Positions 10,823 through 23,318 of a DNA stretch of 64,000 nt are shown here, in pieces. The notes beneath the pieces were generated by a model. The model did no database searches. It saw only the letters and a list, made by a program, of their open reading frames with translations, and was not told the origin of the DNA. The DNA comes from Camellia lanceoleosa (taxonomy: Eukaryota > Streptophyta > Magnoliopsida > Ericales > Theaceae). The number at the start of each line of letters is the position of its first letter. The first letter of the stretch is position 1. The position numbers and the translations under genes are program-made. The stretch covers positions 83,109,893 to 83,173,892 of the forward strand of contig CM045762.1 in assembly GCA_025200525.1 (NCBI GenBank), in the 5' to 3' direction.

Positions 10823-13313
10823 TAAATGATGCCAAATCATACACATGTCACAAATAAAGCATGCTAGGAGGCTCAAAGCTTGAAACTAGCATAGGCACTT
10901 GCACTATAGCTATACAATACATGAACCATATGGCCAAGACAACCCAAAACTATCATAGAGCATGTCAAAACAATGCTAAAACATGTATGGAGTATAGCCA
11001 AAACAAGATAGCATGAAGGGCATGAAGCATGGAGTATGAAGGCCAACAAAGAGGATTACACTACATTTACCAACACCAAGCATGCGATGAATTTACCAAC
11101 AAAAATCAGAGTTGCATCATGGCAAAATAAGATCAAAAACCCACTGAGATGGCATCCCAAAAGCTTAGGCAAGATGGCATACATATTGGCTCATGTTTAA
11201 GGCATAAGGCACAAACCCTCCAAAGCATTGAAAGAGTGACACATGTGAGTGTATGACAATGAATCATGCTCTGAAATCATGTACCAAATGATGCTAAATC
11301 ATGCGAATAGCCCAAGCAATGCATGCTAGTGACTTGGAAACTCAAAGCTAGTGAGCAAAAATGCACTTTGGCTATACAAAGCAAGGCATGCATGACCCAA
11401 AACACTGAAAACAAAGCTTAAACATGGCAAAAAATGAACAAAAGCTTGCTGCAGTGGAGCCAAAAACATGCTAGAATGATGGTCCAAAGCATGATGCATG
11501 TTAGGCTAGTGAGAGGATTTGCACTACAAGTGCAAGGAGCATGCATGATGTGATCAAACCAAGCCAAAATAGTGTTATATCATGGAAAAACAAGGCCTAA
11601 TACATGCTGAAATGGAGCCAATACATGCTAGAAAGATGAGCCAAGACCTTAAGCATACAAGGCTAGTTTGCAAGGATTACACTACAAGTGTATAAAGCAT
11701 GCAAGGGTGGCCTAAACTAAGCCAAAATAGAGGTATGCCATACTAAAATAAGGCCAAAAATAGATTGAGATGGAGCCAAAACAAGCTTAACAAACATGCT
11801 ACTTTGATGAGCCATCAACACAAGTAAACAAGAGAAGAGGAGGGGGGACAACCTCCTCCTATTTGAGGCCTCAAAACACACTTTCTATCACTAAAAATCC
11901 ACTGGATTTCAGTGGCTAAAAGGCCAAGAGAAGATGATCTCAAAGGCCTAAAAGGATAGCACAAAACAAAACCAAACAAGGCACAAAAGGGGGTAGACTA
12001 CCCCCAACACCAAAGAGGCCTCAAACCAACATCTTAAACACTTGAAAATGAAGCTTTTTATAGTTGACAACCAAGCCTAAAAAATCATGCAAATAGGGCC
12101 AAAGACTTAATCAAAAACAAAGGTTTAAGGGGTTAGAAACTCACCCTTGAAGAACAACTTCAAAGCAGCAACTCCAGCAGCTTTTCTGAGCTAAAAACCA
12201 ACTCTTGAGTCCAAACATGACCCTCAGGTACCTCAGCAACAAGAGTGTGGTGTTTCACTATGTATTTGTGTGTAAAAGTGTGAAGAAATGGCAATTTCAA
12301 GCACAAATATAGAGAGAAATGAAGAAATATAGAGATAGATGATATGTATAGCCCTATGCAATTTTCTCAACCTGAGATAAGAGGGAGAAGGCTCCCTTTC
12401 ATAGAAAACCAAGCTCCAAGCTTGTTCAACAAGCTAGAGGCTCCAAGCCATGTATGGAGGATGCTTTCTGTGCCCAATAGCTGGCACAGTTGGCAAGAAA
12501 ATATCTGCAGAAAAAAGAAGAAAAGGTGCCGACCAGTTGTGGTGATCGGCCGACCACTCCTACTAGTTGACCGACCACAAAAAGTGGTCTGCAAGGTCAA
12601 CAAGTGGTCGGCAAGGGGGAGAGGTGGTCTGCACAAAGAAAGGAATGTGGTGGCATGGCTGCCGACCACTTTAGGTGGTCCAAAGACCATCAAGACCAGC
12701 TGGCCGACCAAAAAATTGGCTGGTAGGGAGGAAAAGTGGTCTTCAAGGAGAGAAACTAGCCTACACCCCTTATTCCACCCTCCAAGCAAGGAAAACAAGG
12801 TTTGGTCCAAAACCAAACCAAAAAGGAAGCAAGACAAAAGTCCGCGGGACAAGGCGCGCAGCCGGAAACCCTAAAAACTAGTCTACGGGTACAAAAAGTG
12901 GTCTATGAGAGGAAAAGGTGGTCTACGACCACAAAAAGTGGTCTACAGACCTCTGTTTCCTTCTAGACTAAGGCAACAAGGCATGGTCCAAAAACCAAGC
13001 CAAGAGGAGAACGTTAAAAGGTCCCAAGACAAGGCGCTCGGCCAAAGGCTCCGAAAACCGGAAACTAGCCTACAAGAGGGAAAAGTAGTCTACGACTACA
13101 AAAAGTGGTCTACAGACCTCTCCCTCCCTCTAGGCAAGGTCAACCAGGCATGGTCTACAAACCAAGCCAAAACACAGAGAGTTCAGAGGCCCAAAGGCAA
13201 GGCACTCAGTCGAAAACTCCGGAAACTCAAAACGAGCACAAACATGCGTGATCATCGAGCACTCAATCGATGACGTCTAAGTCCTGAGGTTGGTCAAAAA
13301 TGGGGTGTCTACA

Positions 13314-13577
13314 CCACCGCTCAGTTTTCTATTGTAAAACAAATGGATTCTTGAATTGTGATATAACCTGGCATTGCATGGTTTTTGGAAAGAGATATAA
13401 AATGTTTTGACATGGACATTGTATATGCATTCACCTTATAACTCTGTTAAGATTTATACACTGTGTTAGATTATTTTTAATGGGCTTTGGCTCACCCTAT
13501 GTGGAAAACCATTTTCAGGTGCTGATGATATGCCTCCGCCAAGTCAATAGCTTGGGAGGACTTGGAGCCAAGAGCTT
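13314..13577 (+). mobile_element. Fragment of a second gypsy-type LTR family (left piece)
   Basis: Homologous to 18845-18987, sharing the block GTGATATAACCTGGCATTGC and later GGGCTTTGGCTCACCCTAT. That block followed by AAAACCATTTTCAGGTGC resembles LTR 3' halves of Del/Tekay-like chromovirus elements, from memory. It is cut on the left by LTR copy 2 and on the right by solo LTR A, and continues at 16711. Confidence 0.55.
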
Positions 13578-13942
13578 TGTAGACACCCAATTTTTGACCG
13601 CCCTTAAGACTTTGGCGCATCACGTTGAATACTCAATAATGATAATGTTACGCTATACAATCATTCAATTTCTTCAGCAAAAGGCTTCGATTTTGAGTTT
13701 TAGAACCTAAAAACTTGCACCTCCTTTAGACCAAAACCTAATTTTTTCTAGCCTGACCATTCATAGGCCTACTGGCCAAAAAGTGGCTGGCAGCAAAATT
13801 TTTATTAGCCGGCCGTCCTTGTCCATGATCGACTGACCATGTTCAGCGCCAGGCAAATATTTTGCAGCCAGCTGTCCCCCCATGTACATGCCTTGCATTA
13901 GTTGGCTCAATACAAATATTTCTGACAGGAGAACCTATTTTT

Positions 13943-13951
13943 CTATAAATA
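13943..13951 (+). promoter_or_regulatory. TATA box of solo LTR A
   Basis: CTATAAATA about 365 bp into the LTR, aligned with the TATA boxes of other family members. Confidence 0.5.
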
Positions 13952-15017
13952 CTTGACCACCTCTCATGGTTTTATGTTAGAAATTTTTCTATGAGCCAAA
14001 GACTTGCCAAACACTCGTCCTCACTCTCTTGCAATATACATACACTATACATACACTTTCTAAACCAAAAATTTGAGGCTTATTGCTGAGATTGTTGAAC
14101 CCAAATTTCAGCCTTTGAGAGTATTCAACTTGTGGTTTGTGAACAAAAGAGTATCCTCTCTTCAAGAGGTATAACTTTTGACATCTTTTGCTTTGTTTAC
14201 ACTACTCTTTTCTTCTCTTTTTCTTGTTGTTGATACACTATTTTGGACTGATTTTAAGTGCTGAAACTTGTGATTAAAAAGCTACCAAAGGTAGAGAGGT
14301 TAACCACCCTTTCTTGAACCTTATCATATAGCTTATATCCTTGTTTTTTCACTTGTTTCTTTGCTTTTAGCTGCTATTTTTCAAAGTTTCCAGAGGCTAA
14401 AATATGTGATTTAAAGGTCCAAAAAGTGGAAAGGTTAGCCACCCTTCTTAAGCTTGCTTCCTAGTTTTCTTCTCTTCCATTTTGGTCTGTATTTTCCACT
14501 CATTTCAAATTGATTTCAGCATTGTTTTGTGCTATTTAGGGGTTGTTTAGTGTATTTATTTATTTTATGCTTTGAATACTATGCTTGTAAGTCCTCATAG
14601 ATTTGGTGGTTTAGGCCATTGACATCAATCTATTTGAGTTGATAGATTTCTTTACATAATTTCCATGTAAATATTCATATTTGTCATGATCATCTTTGCA
14701 TAATCATCTCTGCAACCTCCCTCCATTTGTTGTTTATTTTGATAAAGAGTTGAATCAAACAAAAGATTGTTGTTCAAAGCACAAGAAAGAGACCTTTCAT
14801 GCTTAATGGTTTAATCTCTTCGAAGGTTCATTACCAAGGCATTATATCTCTCGTATGCTAAGCCCAATCTCTTATTTGATGCTATCTTTATCGTTTTTTG
14901 ACTTAATGGACGTAATTATCAATTTTGGACAAAAATGAAGAAAAGATAAGAAAATCGCAAGGTAATGTAAAAGAGGCTAATAAAATTAGCGTAAAAAAGG
15001 TAATAAAATTGAGTTGG

Positions 15018-15093
15018 GTTGAATCAGACGTTATATTGAACATATTGTGTCTTGAATCACTACATACTTTATAGTGATGTTTAGTGATTCAAG
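15018..15093 (+). promoter_or_regulatory. Paired hairpins, solo LTR A
   Basis: First stem GTTGAAT/ATTGAAC (6 of 7 pairs) with loop CAGACGTTAT. Second stem CTTGAATCACTA/TAGTGATTCAAG, a perfect 12 bp, plus an inner CAT/ATG and loop ACTTTATAGTG. Stem sequences differ from other copies; loops are conserved. Confidence 0.65.
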
Positions 15094-16710
15094 AATCAAG
15101 GTCTACCACTTCCCTTGAGATAACTCCATGATAGGGAGAAGGTATTGTTGGTCTTTCATTTCTTTTATTGAGCCTTTATCCTATCGGCTCTAAGATCATC
15201 ATGCAACAAATGTGCGAATATTGATAATTTGTGAACCGAATCTACTCCTCCCTTGATCATCTTCATGATAAGGAAGGGCAAAGAGGATAAACATCTCCTG
15301 GAAACACTCTGTTTTTGCTCTATTTTGATTTTGTGGTAGCAGGGCAATCCCCAAAAACAGTGGCCGACCGGCCACCTTTTTGTCTAGCCAACCACTTTCC
15401 AAGGCCGGCCGGCCACCTTTTGTTGTGAAGGCAGTGGTATTTTTGTGGCAGAATAGAGCAGAAATAGAGGGCAGAAACATAATTATTTTCTAACTACAAA
15501 TAGAACAGATTCTGGCAGCAAACAGAGAGGTTTTCGGAAGGATGTTCTCGGTTGTGCGCCCGTGGCTCCTCGCTTCCTGTTCCATTAATTTAGTACTTTA
15601 ATATTAGTGTGCTGTAATTAATTAGTTGGTTTTATTCAGATTTGTAATAATTAGTTAATTTAGCTTATTCATTTATTTGGTGTTGTAATATTTAGTTTAA
15701 TTCAGACATTTATTCGGACTCTCTTGTATGAGGGCACACTTGTAATATTGTGCATGTCTTCCAACCCCCATTCTTTCTCCTTATATTTACTTACTTATAA
15801 TGGTTGCATATAGTATCATATTTTGGTTTCATATCATTACCATGTGTAAATATCCATTTTTGGATGCATCGGGTTCAGTTCATCATTCTAACATTGTTGT
15901 CATTTCTCATTTACTTGAATACGTGCACTATCGCATGCTTTGAGTTGAGCCATATGTAATAAATCGAACCTAGTAGTTGCATTTTGTATGTGTTGTATTA
16001 GTCACTCTCATATTAGAGCATACATTTTTCAAACTATTTCTTCTATCTTGGCTTGCCTTGGTTGAGTACTAGGTAAGAATTTTTGCTTTAATATATTGCA
16101 TATGTGTTAGTGTTGCCATATCAAACATAATACCATGAGGCTAAGTGCTTATTTGATATACCTCTTTGAATGCGTATGAATGAAAGATATTTCGCTTAAG
16201 TTATGATGATTTTGATTAATGTAAATATGAGCTTGCTTTTCAAGTAGCACATATCCAAAAATCTTTTCAAACAAACACGAAATCAAAGTGTTCCAAAGTG
16301 GGTGAACAAGAGCATATAATGTACGTAAAAATCACATCATGATTAGTTGAGGCCAATCTTTGATCGGATGTGTGGGGTGCTCAATTCATGACCTTTCCCT
16401 CTCATACCTAAGTTCTCGAGCCGAGACACTTTGGTTATGACGGACAAGTGGCCTTTGCCACGAGTCACGGGTTTCCTAAATTTTTTAAAAATATTTAGGT
16501 GGCGACTCTGAATTTGGCAATGCAGTCCATTTCTAACATCTCTGATGATTAATGGATTTTTTAAGATTTGCTAGATTTGGACTTTCATCTGTTTAATCTA
16601 TTTCACATTGCACTTGTGAAACCTGATTTAGAACCACGGGAGTCCGAACTGTAGGGTTATTGTAACCGATGAGACTAAATCCCTCTGGGGAGCACGAAAA
16701 GCAAGCTACA

Positions 16711-17042
16711 AGCTTCTGTTTTTGTTTTTGTTTTATTTATTTTGTACAAACCTAGGGCTTTATTTGTAAGGAGTTTAAACTCACTTTTGTTGTAACCAAA
16801 CACCGTCCTGGAAAGTTGTAGCCAATAGGGTATCACTATACTTGTTTAACTCTTATTTCATATCTTTTGCTATGGCACAAGCTATATATTCAGGGTTAGG
16901 ACTTTTAAATGTATCATTGCATGTGTTACACTTTTGTAAAGAGATGAAACCTTATGAATAGAGGAACATTATATTCAGACATCTGTTATTAATTAGTATA
17001 TATTGTGGGTTAATCTTGGTGTAATTAATTCGGGGCGTTACA
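16711..17042 (+). mobile_element. Fragment of second gypsy-type LTR family (right piece)
   Basis: Continues the 13314-13577 fragment after solo LTR A and ends in GGGGCGTTACA, a plausible CA terminus with the GGGCGTTACA signature of Del-like LTR ends. No primer binding site follows, so it is not a 5' LTR joined to an internal region. Confidence 0.5.
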
Positions 17043-17427
17043 AGAAACTAGTTTCTGTGCCTATAACCCCCGTTGGCCAGGGTCCAAATCATAGTCAAAC
17101 TAGAGTGATGTTCAAAATTCAAATAATAAACTCTTTAAATAAAGTGTTTAATATTTTCAAAATAAATATTTGATACAAACTTTCAAAATAGTTTCACAAA
17201 ATATTCAAATAATTTTCAGAATAATATTTGATGTATTTTATACTTGACCTATAACGATTCTAATTTATATCTGACTTGCTATTGTTTTGGATCCAGGTTC
17301 CTTATTTTCTTTGGTTGGTTATATTCTTGTTCATCTTATTCCTTGATGAATTTGGTTGTTTGAGTATTGTGGTTGCATTTGAAACAGGTTGTAAGTTCGT
17401 TTTCCAAAGCAGTCTTTGCCAAGGTTG

Positions 17428-17815
17428 TGGTTAGTTCGCTCGATTGGTGCTTCTTGCACCCGAGCGGTCTTTGAGAACTCTCAGTACTTTTGGAGGACTG
17501 TAAAAGTACTGGGAGAGTATTTTTCTTGCTCGAGTAGTGTTTCTTGCACTTGAGCGGTCTTAGCTTGAGTAGTGCTTCTTGTGCTCTAACGGTCTTTAGG
17601 AACTCTCAGTACTTTTACAAGCCTGCAAACGTACTGGAAGGGTGTTTTTCTCTGCTCGAGCGGTCCTTCTTGCTCTCAAGCGGTTAGCCTTTGTCTGCAA
17701 AACTTCTAAGAGTATGTCATTGTGCGCTCGAGTGATACTTTGTTCGCTCGAGTAGTCTCTCGCTTTGTGTCTAATCACTCGAGCTATGTTTTGGTCGCTT
17801 GAGCGGTCTACGCGT
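17428..17815 (+). repeat. CTCGAGYGGT imperfect repeats
   Basis: Nine or more variants of CTCGAGYGGTC, interleaved with a repeated GAACTCTCAGTACTTTT block at about 17475 and 17592. The position upstream of the pyrimidine-rich leader suggests a U3 enhancer-type repeat of the gypsy LTR. Confidence 0.65.
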
Positions 17816-18338
17816 ATATCAGTTCCGAAATGTCACTTTTTGAGTCATTTTCTCATCTCTCTCTACATTTCAAAAACCTAGATTTTCTTCCTCTCTCTCT
17901 AGACACCATCTTCCTCTCAAATACACCTCAATCCATTGATTTCTACACCTTAGTTCTTTTGATCGGAGCAAAGTCTATTTTTGACTCCATTGAAGTTTCA
18001 ACCTTGGTCTTGCTTGTCTTCTAACTTGAGGTAGGGATTTCTCCACACTTTAGTATGATTTTTAACTTATTTATTTGCTTTTCTAAACAAGATTTTTGGT
18101 TTGGAGATTTTTGGATAAAACCTAGGGTTTTGATTTTGAAATCAAAAGAGAGGTTTTCAGGTTTTCAAAATGGGTTCTTGGAAATGATTATGGGAATGTG
18201 TTTATGGTTGAAATGATGAAATTATGGATTTTTATCCATGGAATTGATTTTTAAAGAAAGGAGATTTTTCCCTAAAATGAAAATATTTGATTTTGTAAAG
18301 TGGAAACTGAAAATAATGTCGGCTTTACAAAATTGGAA

Positions 18339-18370
18339 AGATGATGATGATGATGATGATGACGATGGTG
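18339..18370 (+). repeat. (GAT)n microsatellite
   Basis: Roughly ten GAT/GAC units followed by GGTGGTAGTGG. Confidence 0.85.
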
Positions 18371-19374
18371 GTAGTGGTGGAGTTGGATATGTATTGTCAC
18401 TCACATCTTGAAATTTTGTGAAGTTTATCTTTATTGGAAGTTATCTATCTATTTAGAGATATCTGTTTTAGGCTATCAATGGAGGATAGCTATGATTGTT
18501 GTAGAAATTGCATGAGAATTAGGAGAATTGAAACTAATTTCTCATCCATTTGCATTGAGGTTTGTTGCATATTTAACACATTGAAAATGTATATTGTTTT
18601 GAGAAAAAATGGGTGAACACCTTGGTAAATTTGGGTAGGGGGTGTGGTTGTGGTATTATATTGCTTGTGTGTCCTTGGTGAAAGTCTAGAACGCGTGCGG
18701 TTAGGTGCCAAGCCTTCCGGTTAGTACTGATAAAAATGGCAATTGCCAGTGCTTGTATAGCCTACTTGCAGACACGTACCTAGAGATTTCCGATGTTGTG
18801 TTCACTGCCCTGTTTTCTAAATTAAGGGAAATAATTTCATGAAATGTGATATAACCTGGCATTGCATGGTTATGGAAAGAAATATAAAATGTTTTGGCAC
18901 GAGCATTGCATATGCATTCACCTTATGACTTTGTTGAGATTCATACACTGTGTTAGAGTATCTCTACTGGGCTTTGGCTCACCCTATTGTAGACACCCCA
19001 TTTTTGACGGCCCTTCAAGACTTGGATGTCCTTGCAGATACATCCGTGATGAGTCTGTTTGCTCACCAAGTCCTCAATAGAACGCTATAACTTTGAGCCT
19101 TTCAAACCCTGCAACTTTTTTGCCTCATTTTTGAACCATGCCTTGGTCTTTCCAGCCTACAACCTCTGGTGACTAGCCGGCCATTCCTAGAGGCTGCCGG
19201 CTATCACTTTTGGTTTGCTGGCTACTGATGTGGCTTTTCGACCACCAGTGATGGTTGACTGACTAATAGTGTTTTCTGCAGATATTTTATGCCAACTGTG
19301 CCAGCTATTTGCACAGATACATGCATCTTTCCACACGTTGAGGGATAGATCTCCTTGTAAAAATTTCATGTTTT

Positions 19375-19384
19375 CTATATATAG
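19375..19384 (+). promoter_or_regulatory. TATA box of LTR B
   Basis: CTATATATAG followed by a CT-rich leader, in the same place as in the other copies. Confidence 0.5.
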
Positions 19385-20480
19385 GGACCCCCTCTCTCAT
19401 GTTTTGGGGTTAGAAAATTTTAGACTCAAAATTTTCCTCTCTCTCAACAAATCTCTATCTCTCTACAAATTCTCTACACTTTTGCCTACTTACACTACAC
19501 TCTTGCCTGTACTTCCTTGACCAAATCCCCTCACCTTTGAACTGAGGTTTCTTAAGGCCGTTTTAGAGCTTTTGAAGTTGGTTTTGGCTTGAATTGTGGC
19601 CTAGAGTTACTCTTCTCTTCAAAAGGTATAATACTTGCTTTGTTAGCTTGCTTTACATACTTGTTTTCCTATCTTTTTCCCACTGTTTTAGGCTGTTTTT
19701 GAACTGTAAAAACTCTATTTTTGTGGGCTAAAATTGGTGTTTTTGGCCATTTAAGGTTAGGGGGTGGTTCACCCCTCTTCATTCCTTGTTTGTAAGGTCA
19801 TTTCACCTTTGTTTCCCATTTTCAAACCATCTTTTTTTTGGGCCTTTAAACACTGATTTTTAGAGTATTTTCAATGGTAAAAATCAGGTTTTGAAGTCCA
19901 AATTTGGAGGGGTTAGCCTCCCCTCCTTGTGTCATGTTTGCTAGCCTAGTTAGCTTATATGTTAGCTTATTTTTCTAGCTTGTTGTAGCTTTATTCCAGC
20001 ATGCTTTAGGCTCTATTTTGGACTATTTTAACTCTATTTTGGGTTGGTTATTGCATTTGAGTCTTATATTGCATAGTTGTAATGTAATAGTCCTCACAAA
20101 CTTGGTGTTTTAGGCCTTTAGACACCACGTGTTTGAGTTGATTGCATGTTTTAGTGCTTTTCACACTTAATTTCAGCACTAATCATCTCTGCAATCTCCG
20201 TCCTTTCTTGGATTTTAATTTTTCTTTGAAAGTGGTTTCAAGTCACTTGTTTGCCTAAGTGTGGAATTGAGGTTTCACACTTAATGGTTTTATCCCTTAG
20301 AGGGTTCATTACCAACGGTATGATGCTTCTTTCATACCCAAAGCAACTTGTGTTTTGAGCCTCCGTTCCATTAGAGGACTTTAATTCACCTTTTGGATTT
20401 AATTTGATTAAAGGATGGTTGGTAATCTAAAATGAGTAACTAAAACTTAGGACTAAAAGATGAGCAAGATAATAACTTGG

Positions 20481-20555
20481 TGTGTTCAATCGGACGTTAA
20501 TTGAACACATGGAACTTGGACCATTTCATACTTGCTAGTGATAAAATGATCCAAG
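20481..20555 (+). promoter_or_regulatory. Paired hairpins, LTR B
   Basis: First stem TGTGTTCAAT/ATTGAACACA, a perfect 10 bp, with loop CGGACGTTA. Second stem CTTGGACCATTTCAT/ATAAAATGATCCAAG (13 of 15 pairs) with loop ACTTGCTAGTG. Confidence 0.7.
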
Positions 20556-20760
20556 TCTCCAAGGTCACCTTTTTCCCTGGATCTTTCATGAAAGGGAGGA
20601 GGTTTGTGTCTTGTTGTTACATTTATTGAGCTTGCACATCTTTGAATCGCAAGCCATCATGTATATGCATTGCCACGTCTTCATTTACAAGTGCTAGCTC
20701 TATCTTTTCCATGTATTCATTCACAAGTGCTAGCTCTATCTTTTCCAAGATGCATATGCA

Positions 20761-21260
20761 TCTATTACCATCACTTGATGCATTGCCACATTTTCATTTA
20801 CAATAATTCTAGCATGATGAACATATTTTCTCATGCCTACGCTAAATGGTTTTTATTTTTTATTAATCAAGAATGGGATGGTAGAATTTGTAAAAATCTA
20901 CTAGTGGATCAACAAATTAGCAAAGCAAATGCAATTAAGCTGCATGGTGTCAAATATTCCCAATGCCAAAACAAGAATTCCAAAAATGTTTGCTCTGGGT
21001 TCTGAACTGCCACCACCAGCAGTACCACATGGGAGAAGGCAAGGGGGAATTGGTAATTCAATATTAATATGTGTGGTATGGTGGTGCAGTAGAATCCTGT
21101 GCTTTAAGGTACAATGACACCACTTATAAAGGAATTGACAAATACCACATGTATAATGTCAAACAAACCTCTCAGCCCTTACAAGTCTTTCCATTCCATT
21201 CTTTTCCATAGCCTACAAAGTAGCTAGACTATCAGATGCCACTATATTGACTCCATTTCC
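20761..21260. other. Unassigned intergenic DNA
   Basis: No gene or repeat boundary that I can support. An open frame at 20670-21005 has no recognisable domain and starts inside the LTR remnant. Confidence 0.4.
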
Positions 21261-21299
21261 ATGAAACATATATATATATATAGAGAAAGCATACGCGAG

Positions 21300-22303
21300 A
21301 TGGAGCATCAATGGAGTCTCTTCTTATCAATAAAGCCTCTGGATCTCGCGGCAGTGGCGGTGGATCTATGAAGATCGACGTAGGAGGGAGAGGCGGCAGT
21401 GTGAAAAAAGGGCAGCGACAGAGGTGGGAGCAGTGGCAGTAGTGATCGCGGCAGTCACGATGGCGATGGCAGAAGGCGGAGGCGGAGGAGGAAGAGGAGG
21501 TGCTCCAGTTGCCGGCGAACGTGAGGAGGAGCGGCGGCGAGATGACAACGCAGCGGGACTCCTCAACCCTTTATCTTCTCTTCTTTTCTTCACCTACCCT
21601 AATATTTTATTGGTGAGGTATTGATCTCCATCCGTTGGTTCTTCAATTGATCTTAACCATTCGTTTTACATCCTTGTTAACTTGTTTTCTCTAACTAAAA
21701 TATAGCTTCATCGTTAATTTAGTAAGGAGCCCGCCAAAAATTCAAAATCTTTCTTTCAAAATTTTAATTACAATTGGCGACTAAACATTTTAGTCGGAAA
21801 AAGTCAGCTACAGGCGACTAAAATAATTTTTTGTTGCTGAAAGTAAGTTTTTGGCGACTAAAACTTTAGTCGCCAAAGAGAAAATAATTTTTTTATTTTT
21901 CATTCGGCGACTAAATATTTTAGTAACTAAAAATCAATATACGGCAAATAAATATTTTTTTGTCACTGAAATTAAGTTTTTAGCAACCAAAAGTTTGGTC
22001 GCCAATGAGAAAAATTATTTTTTTTTTATTTTCTATTCGGCGACTAAATATTTTAGTAGCCAAAAGCCAATATACAACGACTAAGTTTTTTTTTTTTTTT
22101 TGTCGCCAATTTTGGCATTTTTAGCGACTAAATTTTTTTTTTAGTCACCAATAATCAATATACCCCGACTAAAAAAAATTAGTAATTACATATTTTACTT
22201 TTGGTGACTAAAAAAAATGTTAGTCGCCAATTCCATAACTTTTGGCGACTAAATTTTTTTTAGTCACCAATTTTGGTCGCCAAAAGTGCATTTTGTTGTA
22301 GTG
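21300..22303. mobile_element. CACTA-like element, right end with subterminal repeats
   Basis: The right terminus TTTTGTTGTAGTG (to 22303) is the reverse complement of CACTACAACAAAA, a common plant CACTA end. From about 21775 to 22285 it is preceded by many copies of GGCGACTAAA and TTAGTCGCCAA in both orientations, as expected for transposase-binding subterminal repeats. 21300-21600 is GC-rich with GGCGG/GGAGG tracts and may be captured host sequence. I could not find the left CACTA end, so the left boundary is a guess. Confidence 0.65.
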
Positions 22304-23318
22304 AATGTTAGGGAGAGGGTTCTATTTATTAAAAAATTGTAGTGAAAAGTCTAAAATGTCCTTTGTTGGATTGTAATGGAATGAATTTGGATTTAGTTTG
22401 AATACAATGGAGTGAAGGATGATTTAGATGGTTAATCATGGTTTAATTATGGCTTAAACCTCATTTGGTGAGAATGGAACTAGATGGCTAAGTTGGTACA
22501 AAATAAGTTTTCAAGTTTTGGGGGTACTAGCTCATTGTTTTCCTTAATTTCATGTATTTTGCTTCCAAGAGTACAAGACAAACTTTCTTCAAGAGGGTGG
22601 CCGGCCATGTGCATTTGACAAGGGGGTTTGTATCATCTTTTTGGTGCAAATATGTATATATATATAAATAGATATAGATATTTTGGTAGAAAAAAATTAA
22701 AATAATGATTTGTACTTTTATAAAGAATGATTTGGGGTCAAAATGTAATTAAAATTAAATGTGAGGTCTAGGGCTTAGTTAAAATATCTATTTCAAGTGT
22801 AGTACTAATTAAAATAGTTTTAGGAAAAATAATTTAGTTCAAATTATCTTGCTTTGAATTAAAAGATGTGTAACCGAATAAAAATGATAGAAATCAAAAA
22901 TTAGGATTTTTAGCGATCAATATATAATTAGAGAGTTAATTAATTAATATTAGAATGTTGGAAATGATTTCTAGGCTACCGAGGTCGATTAGGGTTTGCA
23001 CGGTTTCGTCCGGGATGCGTATTTTTATTTTAGAATTAATAAACGAGGAATTGAGAGCTTTAATTATAATAATTCGCAAGTGAGAGCCTTACTAAGATTT
23101 ACAAAATTTAGGTGTCTCACATAACATTTTTAAAATTATAAATATGTTTTTGTATAATTTTTTCTTATAACTAACCTAACAGAAGAAAAAAAAAATACTC
23201 AAATGCCCTATAATACTAAAATTAAGTTGTCATACTATGCTTATTTTTATCCACCCACCCCCAAATCCCTCTCTACGCTACCGTAATATTCTCCAATTCC
23301 CCTCAAGAGAGACGCCAG
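22304..23318. other. AT-rich intergenic DNA
   Basis: No supported gene. It holds a TA-rich patch near 22650 and an isolated GGCCGGCC near 22610. Confidence 0.5.

Larger units (their letters stand above)
9633..13313 (-). mobile_element. LTR copy 2, 5' portion, interrupted by element 1
   Basis: The 5' part of a second minus-strand LTR of the same family. It begins at 13313 with TGTAGACACCCCATTTTTGA and is co-linear with 6105-9632 of copy 1 throughout. Its left edge (GGCACAACAGTG...) matches the interior of copy 1 near 6105. It is therefore a target LTR split by insertion of element 1, and the rest should lie left of the window. The U3 tandem units (12745-13235) and palindromes (12530-12600) are kept, but the TATA region (about 12395) reads CTATGAAA and looks decayed. 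A Tourist-like MITE sits at 10557-10822. CCACC at 13314-13318 is a possible target duplication. Confidence 0.85.
13578..16710 (+). mobile_element. Solo LTR A of the large LTR family
   Basis: A 3133-bp plus-strand LTR beginning TGTAGACACCCAATTTTTGA and ending GCAAGCTACA, with perfect 5-bp target duplications AGCTT (13573-13577 and 16711-16715). No internal region is present, so it is a solo LTR left by LTR-LTR recombination. U3 is short: it lacks the triplicated units of copies 1 and 2. A TATA box lies at 13943-13951, paired hairpins at 15018-15093, and the conserved 3' block with PBS-like TGGCGACTCTG at 16500-16510. Confidence 0.9.
17043..18987 (+). mobile_element. Second copy of the gypsy-type LTR, partial
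   Basis: The right part (18845-18987) is homologous to 13340-13500. Upstream are a block of imperfect CTCGAGYGGT repeats (17428-17815), a pyrimidine-rich leader (about 17850-17900) and a (GAT)n microsatellite (18339-18370). It is cut on the right by LTR B after ACCCTAT. The true left end is unclear. Small reading frames here look like chance. Confidence 0.5.
18988..20760 (+). mobile_element. LTR B of the large LTR family, truncated
   Basis: Begins TGTAGACACCCCATTTTTGA right after ACCCTAT of the gypsy LTR. It follows solo LTR A in order: U3 with a decayed GGCCGGCC-type cluster (19170-19260), TATA box (19375-19384), a long transcribed part and paired hairpins (20481-20555). Homology fades near 20700-20800, where a short direct repeat (TTCATTTACAAGTGCTAGCT at 20680, a variant at 20707) occurs. 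The 3' end and right target duplication are missing. Confidence 0.8.

Noticed and set aside
6105..13313. Tandem segmental duplication of about 3.6 kb
   Set aside because: The junction at 9632/9633 is exactly an LTR terminus, and the left edge of the second copy starts mid-LTR, so nested insertion explains it better.
21366..21624. Overlapping GC-rich frames encoding Gly/Arg- or Ser/Pro-rich peptides
   Set aside because: Low-complexity translation of GGCGG/GGAGG tracts on both strands, with no domain.
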